This document shows positions 1-5,689 of a DNA stretch of 5,838 bases, in pieces. The translations under genes were made by a program, and so were the position numbers. Numbering within the stretch: the stretch's first letter is position 1; each line of letters starts with the position of its first letter. This DNA is from JAXJQF01 sp036311285 (GTDB lineage: Bacteria; Pseudomonadota; Gammaproteobacteria; Enterobacterales; Succinivibrionaceae), in NCBI GenBank assembly GCA_036311285.1, contig JAXJQF010000009.1, positions 1 through 5,838 of the forward strand, given 5' to 3'. The notes beneath the pieces are model-generated. The model did no database searches. It saw only the letters and a list, made by a program, of their open reading frames with translations, and was not told where the DNA came from.

Positions 1-47
1 CAAGTTTTGTGCGACAAGCGATTAAGCGTTCAAGAAAAAATAATTAA
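1..47 (+). CDS. 3' end of a rightward gene, product unknown (partial)
   Basis: The third frame reads SFVRQAIKRSRKNN and then a TAA at 45-47. The short, strongly basic tail is the kind found at the C-terminus of a nucleic-acid-binding or ribosomal protein, but 14 residues cannot identify it. I prefer this frame because its stop lies 43 bases before a strong intrinsic terminator, the usual spacing for a gene end. Frame 1 is also open, up to a TGA at 136-138, but it would have to read through that terminator hairpin. The start lies outside the window. Confidence 0.4.
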   Translation, partial: SFVRQAIKRSRKNN

Positions 48-90
48 TTTTTTTTTAAAAGCTAAAAAATATTACCACTTTAAAAACGTT

Positions 91-117
91 AAAACCCTTG
101 TACTACAAGGGTTTTTG
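91..117 (+). terminator. Rho-independent terminator after the left-edge gene
   Basis: The arms AAAACCCTTGT and ACAAGGGTTTT pair perfectly over 11 bp around a 3-base loop (ACT), and the descending arm runs into a T-rich tract at 112-120. The CCC/GGG core is striking in such AT-rich DNA. The geometry fits termination of rightward transcription arriving from the gene that ends at 47. The opposite strand also ends in a short T run, so it may be partly bidirectional. Confidence 0.85.
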
Positions 118-144
118 TTTCAAAAGTGTAAAACTTGAGATGTA

Positions 145-161
145 ATATCAATAATTGATAT
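145..161. repeat. 17-bp palindrome, operator-like
   Basis: ATATCAAT and ATTGATAT are perfect inverted arms around a single central A. The size and near-zero spacing are those of a site for a dimeric DNA-binding regulator. It lies about 30 bases after the left terminator and no supported gene starts beside it, so an operator role is only inferred. An AT-only palindrome can also arise by chance in DNA of this composition. Confidence 0.4.
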
Positions 162-215
162 ACATTATACTCCTATTTAAAAAAAATACAAATATTTTTT
201 ATACACATAATACAA

Positions 216-245
216 AATCTTTATTATAATCTTTATTATAATCTT
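216..245. repeat. Tandem 12-base repeat, 2.5 copies
   Basis: The unit AATCTTTATTAT is repeated exactly at 216-227 and 228-239, and a half unit AATCTT follows at 240-245. Each full-copy junction creates a TATAAT string (225-230 and 237-242), but neither has a convincing -35 box 16-18 bases upstream. A short tandem array like this is prone to slippage and could vary in copy number between strains. Confidence 0.7.
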
Positions 246-247
246 AA

Positions 248-279
248 TAACTCATTAACATAACATTAAATATGAGTTA
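248..279. repeat. 8-bp inverted repeat with 16-base spacer
   Basis: TAACTCAT (248-255) and ATGAGTTA (272-279) are perfect inverted arms. The spacer is too long for a tight hairpin, and no T tract follows on either strand, so this is not a standard terminator. Paired binding half-sites or a chance match are the alternatives. Confidence 0.4.
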
Positions 280-399
280 CCTATGTTTCTTACGAGTATT
301 ACTTATTGTTTGAGCGATTTTCTCTTGTTTGTGTTATATCAATTGTTAGAATAACTCCTTAACTAGATTAACCAGTTAGAGAAGTATACTAAAAAATAA

Positions 400-612
400 C
401 ATTTTCAAATTGGCGAAAACAGACATACTTATATTGGCGTTTACACTCATCCTCAAAACGCATAAGTAACCGATAATACGTCCATTTCAATTGCTAACGC
501 AGTGCGTTCATATTTAGAATACACGACGTAAAACTTCATTATTAGTTACTTACAATATGACGCTCAAGAGATTATGATATTGCTGTTGAATAAAAGCGAA
601 TTTGTCATTTAA
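400..612 (+). pseudogene. Possible decayed reading frame, unidentified
   Basis: One forward frame stays open over about 71 codons except for TAA codons at 463-465 and 529-531, ending at TAA 610-612. The segments read plausibly as protein, for example HFQIGENRHTYIGVYTHPQ, then TDNTSISIANAVRSYLEYT, then YDAQEIMILLLNKSEF. Local composition is less AT-rich than the flanks. There is no recognisable start or ribosome site, and I do not recognise a family. Two internal stops in 71 codons is close to chance, so this is a weak call and may be plain intergenic DNA. Confidence 0.2.
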
Positions 613-665
613 AGAATACTATATCTATATTTATCTTTTGTTTTTATAAAACATCAAACTAAATA

Positions 666-3017
666 TTATTGATTAGAAGTAGCATCATTATATGAATCTG
701 TTACTCGTCGTTCTTCTACACGAGAGTCACTTCTTCTACGAGAGTGATTCTTGTCACTATAAAACGCTCTCTTGTATTCATATAATTTATTATCAGCATC
801 GATAAAGATTTGATTTATAGATCTTTCACTGCAATGACTTGTTTCAGCAAACCCATAAGAGAATAGTACATCAAATTTACGATTATTAAACTCGTATTTC
901 TCTGACATAGCCTTTTGGAAATTCTCTTGTAAAGTTAAAACTATATTGTCTTGATAATCTATCAATACAATTACAAACTCGTCACCACCAATTCTATAGA
1001 TTCTGGCTTCTGGGAAATCTGCAATACACTCTTCTAAAACTTTAGAACATGTACTAATCAAGAAATCCCCCGTTTGATGACCATAAGTATCGTTAGCAAC
1101 CTTAAGACCATTTAAGTCTATTGCAAACACCCCAACTCTTTGATCAAATGGATTTAGCGACGCTGCTGTGATCATCTCCGCTTTATCAAATTCAAAGCAA
1201 TTTCTATTTCTAAGCCCTGTTAACTCGTCATACATAGCCATCGTTTCAACCTTCTTACGTAAGATTGTATTATCAATATGGCTCGCAATCACCTTAGTTA
1301 CAAAGGTTATTTCGTTGATCAATAAACTTGATAGTTCCTGGTCGATATTCAATTCAAAGAAAATGGCATTACAAACACCAGTATTTGAATGCAATGGGAA
1401 TACAACTATACGGCATTGCTTGTCAGGATAGTTTAAATAATAGTATTTTCTATTATAATCTACATTATCTCTTGATAAATTAAAATCACATCTTAAGTTG
1501 TTTGAATAGAACTCATAACTATCTTCATCACTTAATGAAATTCTAAAACCATATACAGGCACAAAATCAAAGTTAGTTAATACACCGTCTATTAACATTG
1601 ATGAAATTTGCTCAGCGTTTCTTTGTTGCTTATCCATATAATCAGATAAATTAATAATAGACTTATAGATAGTTAAAGTAGATTCTTGTTCTCTAACAAT
1701 CTCTTCTAACTCAGCAGTCTTATCAGCAACTTTCTTTTCTAATTCAACATTATCGTTTAGTAATTGTTGCTTCAACTCTAAAAGACTGTGACCTTGTTTT
1801 AACAAGATCTCATTCTTATTATCTAACTGTTCTATCATCCCCCTGTTTTGTTCCCAAATGCTATATAAAAGCTTATCAGCTGAATGAATATCAGCTAAGA
1901 TTGTTGGGGTGAATTTATAAGATTTGTTACTAATATTAAGATTTGAGATGATTGTATAAATCTTTCTGATTGTACTTATAGATAAGTTCATACCAAATAC
2001 GTATACCACAATACTTGCTAAACAGAACGCAAGTGCCCCCATTACAATTTGAGCTAGGAATGATTTTAATACAAAATCATCGAAATATCCCATAGCTATA
2101 CTAATAGGTACAGTATTACTAAAATTTCTATTATTAAATTCAATTGTTTCTGAGTTAATGTAAAGATATTTATTCTTATCATTCTTTACTAAATCATTAA
2201 CCTTTAACACATATTGAGTCTTTAATTCTCCAATACTTGAATTTACAGCATCAAATCTAACAGCTAGAGGTAATGTTTCATAAGGAACAATACCAACTAT
2301 ATAACCTCTAATAAACTTCTTAGGTTTATTTGTAATAATTTCTTCTGTTTTTTGAGTTTGTTGTTCTGAACGTTTAGTTTTGTTTTCTACCTTTTCTTCA
2401 CCTAAAATTGGATAAACCAAAACAATAGCATTGTCATTTTCTAAAGGAAGAATTCTAGCATCAGATATTACAAACAAACGCCCTTTAATATTATCTAAAT
2501 CATCGGACTCTAAGTAACTTTGAAGAACGATACGCAACTCTTCATTTTCGGTAAAAGCTTTGATTTGTTTCTTAAGAGATGCTCCTACTACTCTAGTAAC
2601 TTTTTGTTTACTATCTAGAATATAAATAGAAGAAAGAATATTGTTTTGGCTGAACAAATATTCAATTTCATCTAGACCATCAATATCTTCAATTTTAGGA
2701 TTTGATTTTTCGATTGCAGATAAAGGACTAAAAGCCTTTTCTTTTAAATTCTTTTTAAACTCAACACTGCCTTTATAAGTTTTAGCTGTAGCAACCATTG
2801 AATTAGCTAAGCCGTTTAGACTGAATTTTAAGGCATTTATTACATACCTACTTTCTGAGACATATCTTTGCTCACTGATGTACTCTTGGTACTTTAAAAA
2901 AGACGATAAGATGTACAAAGATCCACTTATTAAAAGCGAAATCATTATCAGCGTAAATAAACGAAAGAAACTAGCAACAGCTATTTTTTCTTTCCTAAAA
3001 AAATCAAATATTCTCAA
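666..3017 (-). CDS. Membrane sensor diguanylate cyclase (GGDEF)
   Basis: This inner-membrane enzyme should condense two GTP into c-di-GMP. A hydrophobic segment at about 14-38, a presumed periplasmic region at 42-317 and a second membrane segment at about 317-341 form the sensor half. The periplasmic stretch resembles a double Cache fold (YPILG at 202-206, RGYIVGIVPYETL near 237-249) interrupted by a charged loop at 206-235. Next come a coiled coil at about 395-450, a GAF-like region at about 450-585 and the GGDEF domain at 593-755. That domain has DELTGLRNR (597-605), the metal Asp D634, N642 and D651 for nucleotide binding, and intact GGDEF at 677-681, so it should be active. The RxxD product-inhibition site is missing: the four residues that should form it read FPEA (668-671). 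The protein ends in an Arg-rich tail (759-783). The start is TTG; no ATG lies between the upstream in-frame stop and the first membrane segment, and the ribosome site is weak. It is transcribed alone, 285 bases below the antitoxin gene. Confidence 0.93.
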   Translation of the reverse strand: MRIFDFFRKEKIAVASFFRLFTLIMISLLISGSLYILSSFLKYQEYISEQRYVSESRYVINALKFSLNGLANSMVATAKTYKGSVEFKKNLKEKAFSPLSAIEKSNPKIEDIDGLDEIEYLFSQNNILSSIYILDSKQKVTRVVGASLKKQIKAFTENEELRIVLQSYLESDDLDNIKGRLFVISDARILPLENDNAIVLVYPILGEEKVENKTKRSEQQTQKTEEIITNKPKKFIRGYIVGIVPYETLPLAVRFDAVNSSIGELKTQYVLKVNDLVKNDKNKYLYINSETIEFNNRNFSNTVPISIAMGYFDDFVLKSFLAQIVMGALAFCLASIVVYVFGMNLSISTIRKIYTIISNLNISNKSYKFTPTILADIHSADKLLYSIWEQNRGMIEQLDNKNEILLKQGHSLLELKQQLLNDNVELEKKVADKTAELEEIVREQESTLTIYKSIINLSDYMDKQQRNAEQISSMLIDGVLTNFDFVPVYGFRISLSDEDSYEFYSNNLRCDFNLSRDNVDYNRKYYYLNYPDKQCRIVVFPLHSNTGVCNAIFFELNIDQELSSLLINEITFVTKVIASHIDNTILRKKVETMAMYDELTGLRNRNCFEFDKAEMITAASLNPFDQRVGVFAIDLNGLKVANDTYGHQTGDFLISTCSKVLEECIADFPEARIYRIGGDEFVIVLIDYQDNIVLTLQENFQKAMSEKYEFNNRKFDVLFSYGFAETSHCSERSINQIFIDADNKLYEYKRAFYSDKNHSRRRSDSRVEERRVTDSYNDATSNQ

Positions 3018-3164
3018 AATAAGGCTCTGTCGTGTAATTATTCTTGTTTGTTAGTTATTTAAAAACTATTTATAATTTTTTATTATTTTATAAAAAAAGT
3101 TGTTACACTATATAATTGTACAATATTTATCTAAAATACAATTCAAAATCACTAAAATAACAAG

Positions 3165-3205
3165 TTCTATCACTCTATTTTATCACTTTGTCAAAAATGA
3201 TAGAA
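3165..3205. repeat. Inverted repeat framing the candidate cyclase promoter
   Basis: TTCTATCA (3165-3172) and TGATAGAA (3198-3205) are perfect 8-bp inverted arms 25 bases apart. A further partial copy, TATCACT, occurs at 3181-3187 and matches 3169-3175. The arms flank the TTGACA box on one side and cover the -10 candidate on the other, so they could be half-sites for a regulator of the cyclase gene. No factor can be named. Confidence 0.4.
3166..3194 (-). promoter_or_regulatory. Candidate promoter for the diguanylate cyclase gene
   Basis: On the minus strand a perfect TTGACA -35 box (3194-3189) is followed after 17 bases by GATAGA (3171-3166), which matches the -10 consensus at only 3 of 6 positions. 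It would give a leader of about 140 bases before the TTG start. The ideal -35 paired with a poor -10 suggests either an activator-dependent promoter or coincidence. Confidence 0.3.
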
Positions 3206-3302
3206 ATTATTATTACCTAAATTGAGATACAACCTTATGTTTATAGAAATTTTTGTGTTTTTATTGAAATATGCGACATAGATTCACATATACAATGAAA
3301 AG

Positions 3303-3524
3303 TTACTTACTATATTCTTTTTTAATTTTAGATACAGCTTTCTCAAATGAAATCTTATCTTTTAGACAAGATTCTATCAAACTTAAATCTTTGTTCTCTA
3401 ACTCAATACCTTCCATAGATAAATTAGCTTTAACATTTAGTAAGATATCTAATACCTCTGCATCATTAGACGTATCAATTTGATATTTTTCGACTTTAAA
3501 CATTAAGCTTTTATCCCTAGACAT
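3303..3524 (-). CDS. Solitary VbhA-like antitoxin (Fic inhibitor family)
   Basis: This 73-residue protein resembles the VbhA antitoxin family, small helical proteins that bind Fic-domain toxins and block ATP placement and hence AMPylation of targets. The helix-turn region VKANLSMEGIEL (31-42) aligns with the inhibitory helix of VbhA (A-S-x-x-x-E-G-L). The following segment, LSLIESCLKDKISF then EKAVSKIKKEY (47-71), matches the family's second half, where a G/K-E/D-I-S step precedes a final basic helix. The key Glu is E38, followed by G39; the usual Ser/Thr four residues earlier is Asn (N34). The start is well supported by GGGAGA six bases before the ATG; a second in-frame Met at residue 8 has no such site. 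No Fic gene lies on either side, so it is an orphan here, transcribed away from xseA. A TATAAA-like element precedes it, with no good -35. It is not xseB: the family's FE-x-x-L-x-x-L-E and LEESL patterns are absent. Confidence 0.65.
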   Translation of the reverse strand: MSRDKSLMFKVEKYQIDTSNDAEVLDILLNVKANLSMEGIELENKDLSLIESCLKDKISFEKAVSKIKKEYSK

Positions 3525-3530
3525 TCAAGT

Positions 3531-3536
3531 TCTCCC
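3531..3536 (-). promoter_or_regulatory. Ribosome binding site of the antitoxin-like gene
   Basis: The minus strand reads GGGAGA followed by ACTTGA and then ATG. This is the clearest Shine-Dalgarno sequence in the window, and it fixes the start of the small gene at 3524. The cyclase and xseA have much weaker or no such sites, so the small gene may be translated comparatively efficiently. Confidence 0.75.
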
Positions 3537-3651
3537 AAACGTGTTTATAATAACATATTTTGATAGAATTTTCATTAAAAAAATCCCTTTATTAGCTTAA
3601 GAGTTTAAATAAGTTCGATATTTTAATTTTTTCCAACTTCTCAAAAAAAAT

Positions 3652-3670
3652 AGATAAAAATCATTTATCT
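3652..3670. repeat. AT-rich hairpin between divergent genes, possible minus-strand terminator
   Basis: AGATAAA (3652-3658) and TTTATCT (3664-3670) are perfect 7-bp arms around AATCA. Read on the minus strand, the hairpin is followed by A and then eight T (3650-3643), which is the layout of a rho-independent terminator, though the stem has only one G-C pair. If functional it would stop antisense transcription coming out of the xseA start region before it reaches the antitoxin gene. An operator is the alternative. Confidence 0.35.
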
Positions 3671-3675
3671 TACCT

Positions 3676-3704
3676 TTGATGTTTGGTTTTTAAAATTTGA
3701 TTAT
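3676..3704 (+). promoter_or_regulatory. Candidate distal promoter for xseA
   Basis: TTGATG (3676-3681), a 17-base spacer and GATTAT (3699-3704) match the sigma70 consensus at 4 of 6 positions in each box with ideal spacing. The transcript would begin near 3711, leaving a leader of about 98 bases before xseA. In DNA this AT-rich such matches arise easily. Confidence 0.3.
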
Positions 3705-3758
3705 GTATCATATATACAGACAAAGAATTAACACTAATAAGACTTACAACTACAAAAC

Positions 3759-3788
3759 TTGCAAGCAATTTAAGTAAAACCTTATAAA
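3759..3788 (+). promoter_or_regulatory. Candidate proximal promoter for xseA
   Basis: TTGCAA (3759-3764), an 18-base spacer and TATAAA (3783-3788) match consensus at 4 of 6 and 5 of 6 positions. Transcription would start near 3795, only about 14 bases before the ATG. No Shine-Dalgarno sequence lies in that short stretch. The same -35 hexamer recurs in the promoter candidate at 5656-5683. Confidence 0.4.
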
Positions 3789-3808
3789 CAAAACACCTAT
3801 AAACTGAA

Positions 3809-5605
3809 ATGAGCAATAATTATCAAAACAACAACCAATCTAATTTCATTTTTGACGATAAAAATCTTCAATTTCTTGGAGTTATTAATAACAATGAGAT
3901 TGAAAACAAAGAAGATAATAATAAAATAGTTGATGAAAAAAATATTAGAAATTTAGAAGAAGACAACAACGACACTTCAAAAGATGTTGTTAATACCGAT
4001 ACCTCTCTTTCAGCTACTACTGAAGTTACTCAACAAGAAGAAATTGAAAATAATAATGTAATAGACAACTCACCTAACGATCCATTACTTTCTATTTTAC
4101 CTAAGAACTGTATAACTATTAACACGTTATGCCAAACTATTACAGATAACCTAAGCCGACTCTATGACATTACACTAATTGGCGAAGTTGTAAACTTTGA
4201 CCAAAGAAGAAACAACAACTTCTTAGGCTTCTCTTTAAAACATTACGACAAAGAGCAATTATTAGCAACAAACACAAATCAAACAATTATTGATAAACAA
4301 AACTTCAACAAGATTGATGTTTGGTGCCTACGTCATACATTAAACAACGTTACTGATTTTAATAATGGCAAGGTAATGATAATTCATGGCAAAGTTACAT
4401 TTAATGGAAAGCTTGGTAAATTATCATTCTTTGCTGATTCAATTAAAAATATAGACAAATCAGGATTAACTAAATTATTATTCGAACAAACTAAAAAACG
4501 AATAATAGAAGAAGGATTGGATACTAAAAATAAACTTCCCCTTCCTTCAACAATTAAGCACATTCATATTATCACTGCAAAAGATTCTCAAGCTGAAAAA
4601 GATCTTACTAGAACTATAAAAGAACGTAATCCTTACGTTCAACTACACTTCCATTATGCAATTGTTCAAGGGGATAAAGCTGTAGAATCAGTTGTACAGA
4701 GATTTAGAGAGTTATATTTATATTACAAAAGCCAAAATATCACACCTCATTCAGATACCAACGATGTAATCATCCTTGCTCGAGGTGGTGGATCAGAAGA
4801 AGAATTATCTGTATTTAACGAATACCAAATATGTAAAGCTATTGCTCATATGCAAGTTAGAGTTATTACAGGTATTGGACATGAAGGTAACTTCTCTTTA
4901 TCTGATATGGTTGCTTCTGTTAGAGCAAACACTCCAACAGGTGCTGGTATAATTGCAACAAAAGACATTAACGCTTTAGTTACAAAACTAAATGACTTAG
5001 AAAAACTTCTAAAAAATTATACTCACAATAAATTAAGTACTTTATCGCAAAGACTACAACTAATTTCAACAAAATTAGAAAAGCATAATCCAACAAACGT
5101 TTTAGAGGATAATTCAAACAAACTCAATACTTTAAATAAAAGGCTAAACTTAGCTTATTTATCATTTTGTAAAAACTATGTTGCATCCGTATCTCAAAAG
5201 TTGGAACATACAACCCAAAACAAACTACAGCTAGAATCAATGCAATTAGAAAAGAAGCAGGCCCTACTATCTAGTCTATCTCCTTTACCTAAGATTGAAC
5301 TATTTATAAATAAACTTCAATCTGTAGAAAACAACCTCGCTACAGCTATTAACAAATGCCTAGACAATAAAAGCAATGATTTTGTAAATATATTACAAAG
5401 ATTTGAACCAAATAACCCTATTTCAAAGCTAAAACAAGGTTTTACATATACATTAAACCAAAACAACCAAAAGATAGATAATACACTTAAAGTTAATGAC
5501 CAAATAACAACTATAACCAAAGATCTAGAAATAACTTCTGTAGTTACAGAAATTAAAAACAGTAGTTTTATTGACAAACAAACAAGTATTTTTCTCAAAG
5601 ATTGA
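3809..5605 (+). CDS. xseA: Exonuclease VII large subunit XseA, with N-terminal extension
   Basis: ExoVII degrades single-stranded DNA from both ends in mismatch and damage repair; XseA carries the DNA-binding and catalytic parts. After an unconserved Asn/Asp/Glu-rich stretch (1 to about 95), the OB fold runs from CITINTLCQT (101) to about 213 and contains an insert near 148-168. The catalytic domain starts near 236: IITAKDSQAEKD includes D265, ARGGGSEEEL includes R325, and GIGHEGN includes H358. These align with E. coli D155, R205 and H238. The fourth important residue, E. coli D241 in GHETD, is Asn here (N361, codon AAC at 4889-4891). A helical coiled-coil region (about 385-530), which in E. 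coli binds XseB, is followed by the conserved C-terminal segment ISKLKQGFTYTL (538-549). The gene is therefore full length, and 598 residues against 456 in E. coli reflects the extension and insert. No other ATG occurs before residue 190, so ATG 3809 is the likely start, although no ribosome site is visible. No xseB adjoins it. Confidence 0.93.
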   Translation: MSNNYQNNNQSNFIFDDKNLQFLGVINNNEIENKEDNNKIVDEKNIRNLEEDNNDTSKDVVNTDTSLSATTEVTQQEEIENNNVIDNSPNDPLLSILPKNCITINTLCQTITDNLSRLYDITLIGEVVNFDQRRNNNFLGFSLKHYDKEQLLATNTNQTIIDKQNFNKIDVWCLRHTLNNVTDFNNGKVMIIHGKVTFNGKLGKLSFFADSIKNIDKSGLTKLLFEQTKKRIIEEGLDTKNKLPLPSTIKHIHIITAKDSQAEKDLTRTIKERNPYVQLHFHYAIVQGDKAVESVVQRFRELYLYYKSQNITPHSDTNDVIILARGGGSEEELSVFNEYQICKAIAHMQVRVITGIGHEGNFSLSDMVASVRANTPTGAGIIATKDINALVTKLNDLEKLLKNYTHNKLSTLSQRLQLISTKLEKHNPTNVLEDNSNKLNTLNKRLNLAYLSFCKNYVASVSQKLEHTTQNKLQLESMQLEKKQALLSSLSPLPKIELFINKLQSVENNLATAINKCLDNKSNDFVNILQRFEPNNPISKLKQGFTYTLNQNNQKIDNTLKVNDQITTITKDLEITSVVTEIKNSSFIDKQTSIFLKD

Positions 5606-5655
5606 TTACACAATACTTAAATGAGAATAATTTTATAAAATAATATTAAAAATTA

Positions 5656-5683
5656 TTGCAATTTTAAAATTTTATCTTATAAT
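5656..5683 (+). promoter_or_regulatory. Strong sigma70-type promoter downstream of xseA
   Basis: TTGCAA (5656-5661), a 16-base spacer and a perfect TATAAT (5678-5683) point rightward, 51 bases after the xseA stop. Transcription would start near 5690. No rightward reading frame of any size begins before the window edge, so the product is either an untranslated RNA or the leader of a gene beyond 5838. Confidence 0.5.
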
Positions 5684-5689
5684 TAATAG

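Larger units (their letters stand above)
118..665. other. Long intergenic region, no supported gene
   Basis: About 550 bases separate the left terminator from the end of the cyclase gene. Every frame is broken by stops. The first half (about 120-290) is extremely AT-rich and contains a 17-bp palindrome, a 12-base tandem repeat and an 8-bp inverted repeat, annotated separately. The second half (about 300-610) is visibly less AT-rich. It contains a stretch that reads like a decayed reading frame, also annotated separately. I see no clear terminator hairpin just after the cyclase stop on the minus strand, and no tRNA-like structure. Confidence 0.6.

Noticed and set aside
1..138. Frame 1 open from the left edge to TGA at 136-138 as the real end of the left gene
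   Set aside because: It would run straight through the strong 11-bp terminator hairpin at 91-117. The frame ending at 47 has normal spacing to that terminator.
358..386. Weak hairpin around TAACT and AGTTA
   Set aside because: The stem is about five clean base pairs, with mismatches beyond and no T tract on either strand.
1168..1431. Rightward 87-codon open frame
   Set aside because: It is antisense to the GAF-like and early GGDEF part of the cyclase, whose conserved motifs show the true coding strand.
666..3017. HAMP domain after the second membrane segment of the cyclase (residues 343-395)
   Set aside because: The position is right and a helical linker is likely, but the conserved Pro and Glu of HAMP are not convincingly placed, so I did not assign the domain.
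3271..3483. Rightward 70-codon open frame
   Set aside because: It lies antisense to the antitoxin-like gene, which has a clear ribosome site and a recognisable family pattern. The forward frame has neither.
3303..3524. Reading the small gene next to xseA as xseB, the exonuclease VII small subunit
   Set aside because: Size and position are tempting, but the XseB patterns (FE-x-x-L-x-x-L-E-x-I-V and the L-x-L-E-E-S/A-L step) are absent, the gene is divergent from xseA, and the EG-containing helix followed by the basic helix fits the VbhA antitoxin family better.
5317..5613. Leftward 98-codon open frame
   Set aside because: It is antisense to the conserved C-terminal part of XseA and has no recognisable motif or ribosome site.
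5630..5641. 12-bp perfect palindrome ATTTTATAAAAT just after xseA
   Set aside because: It is made only of A and T in a region that is nearly all A and T, so chance is sufficient. It has no loop and no following T tract.
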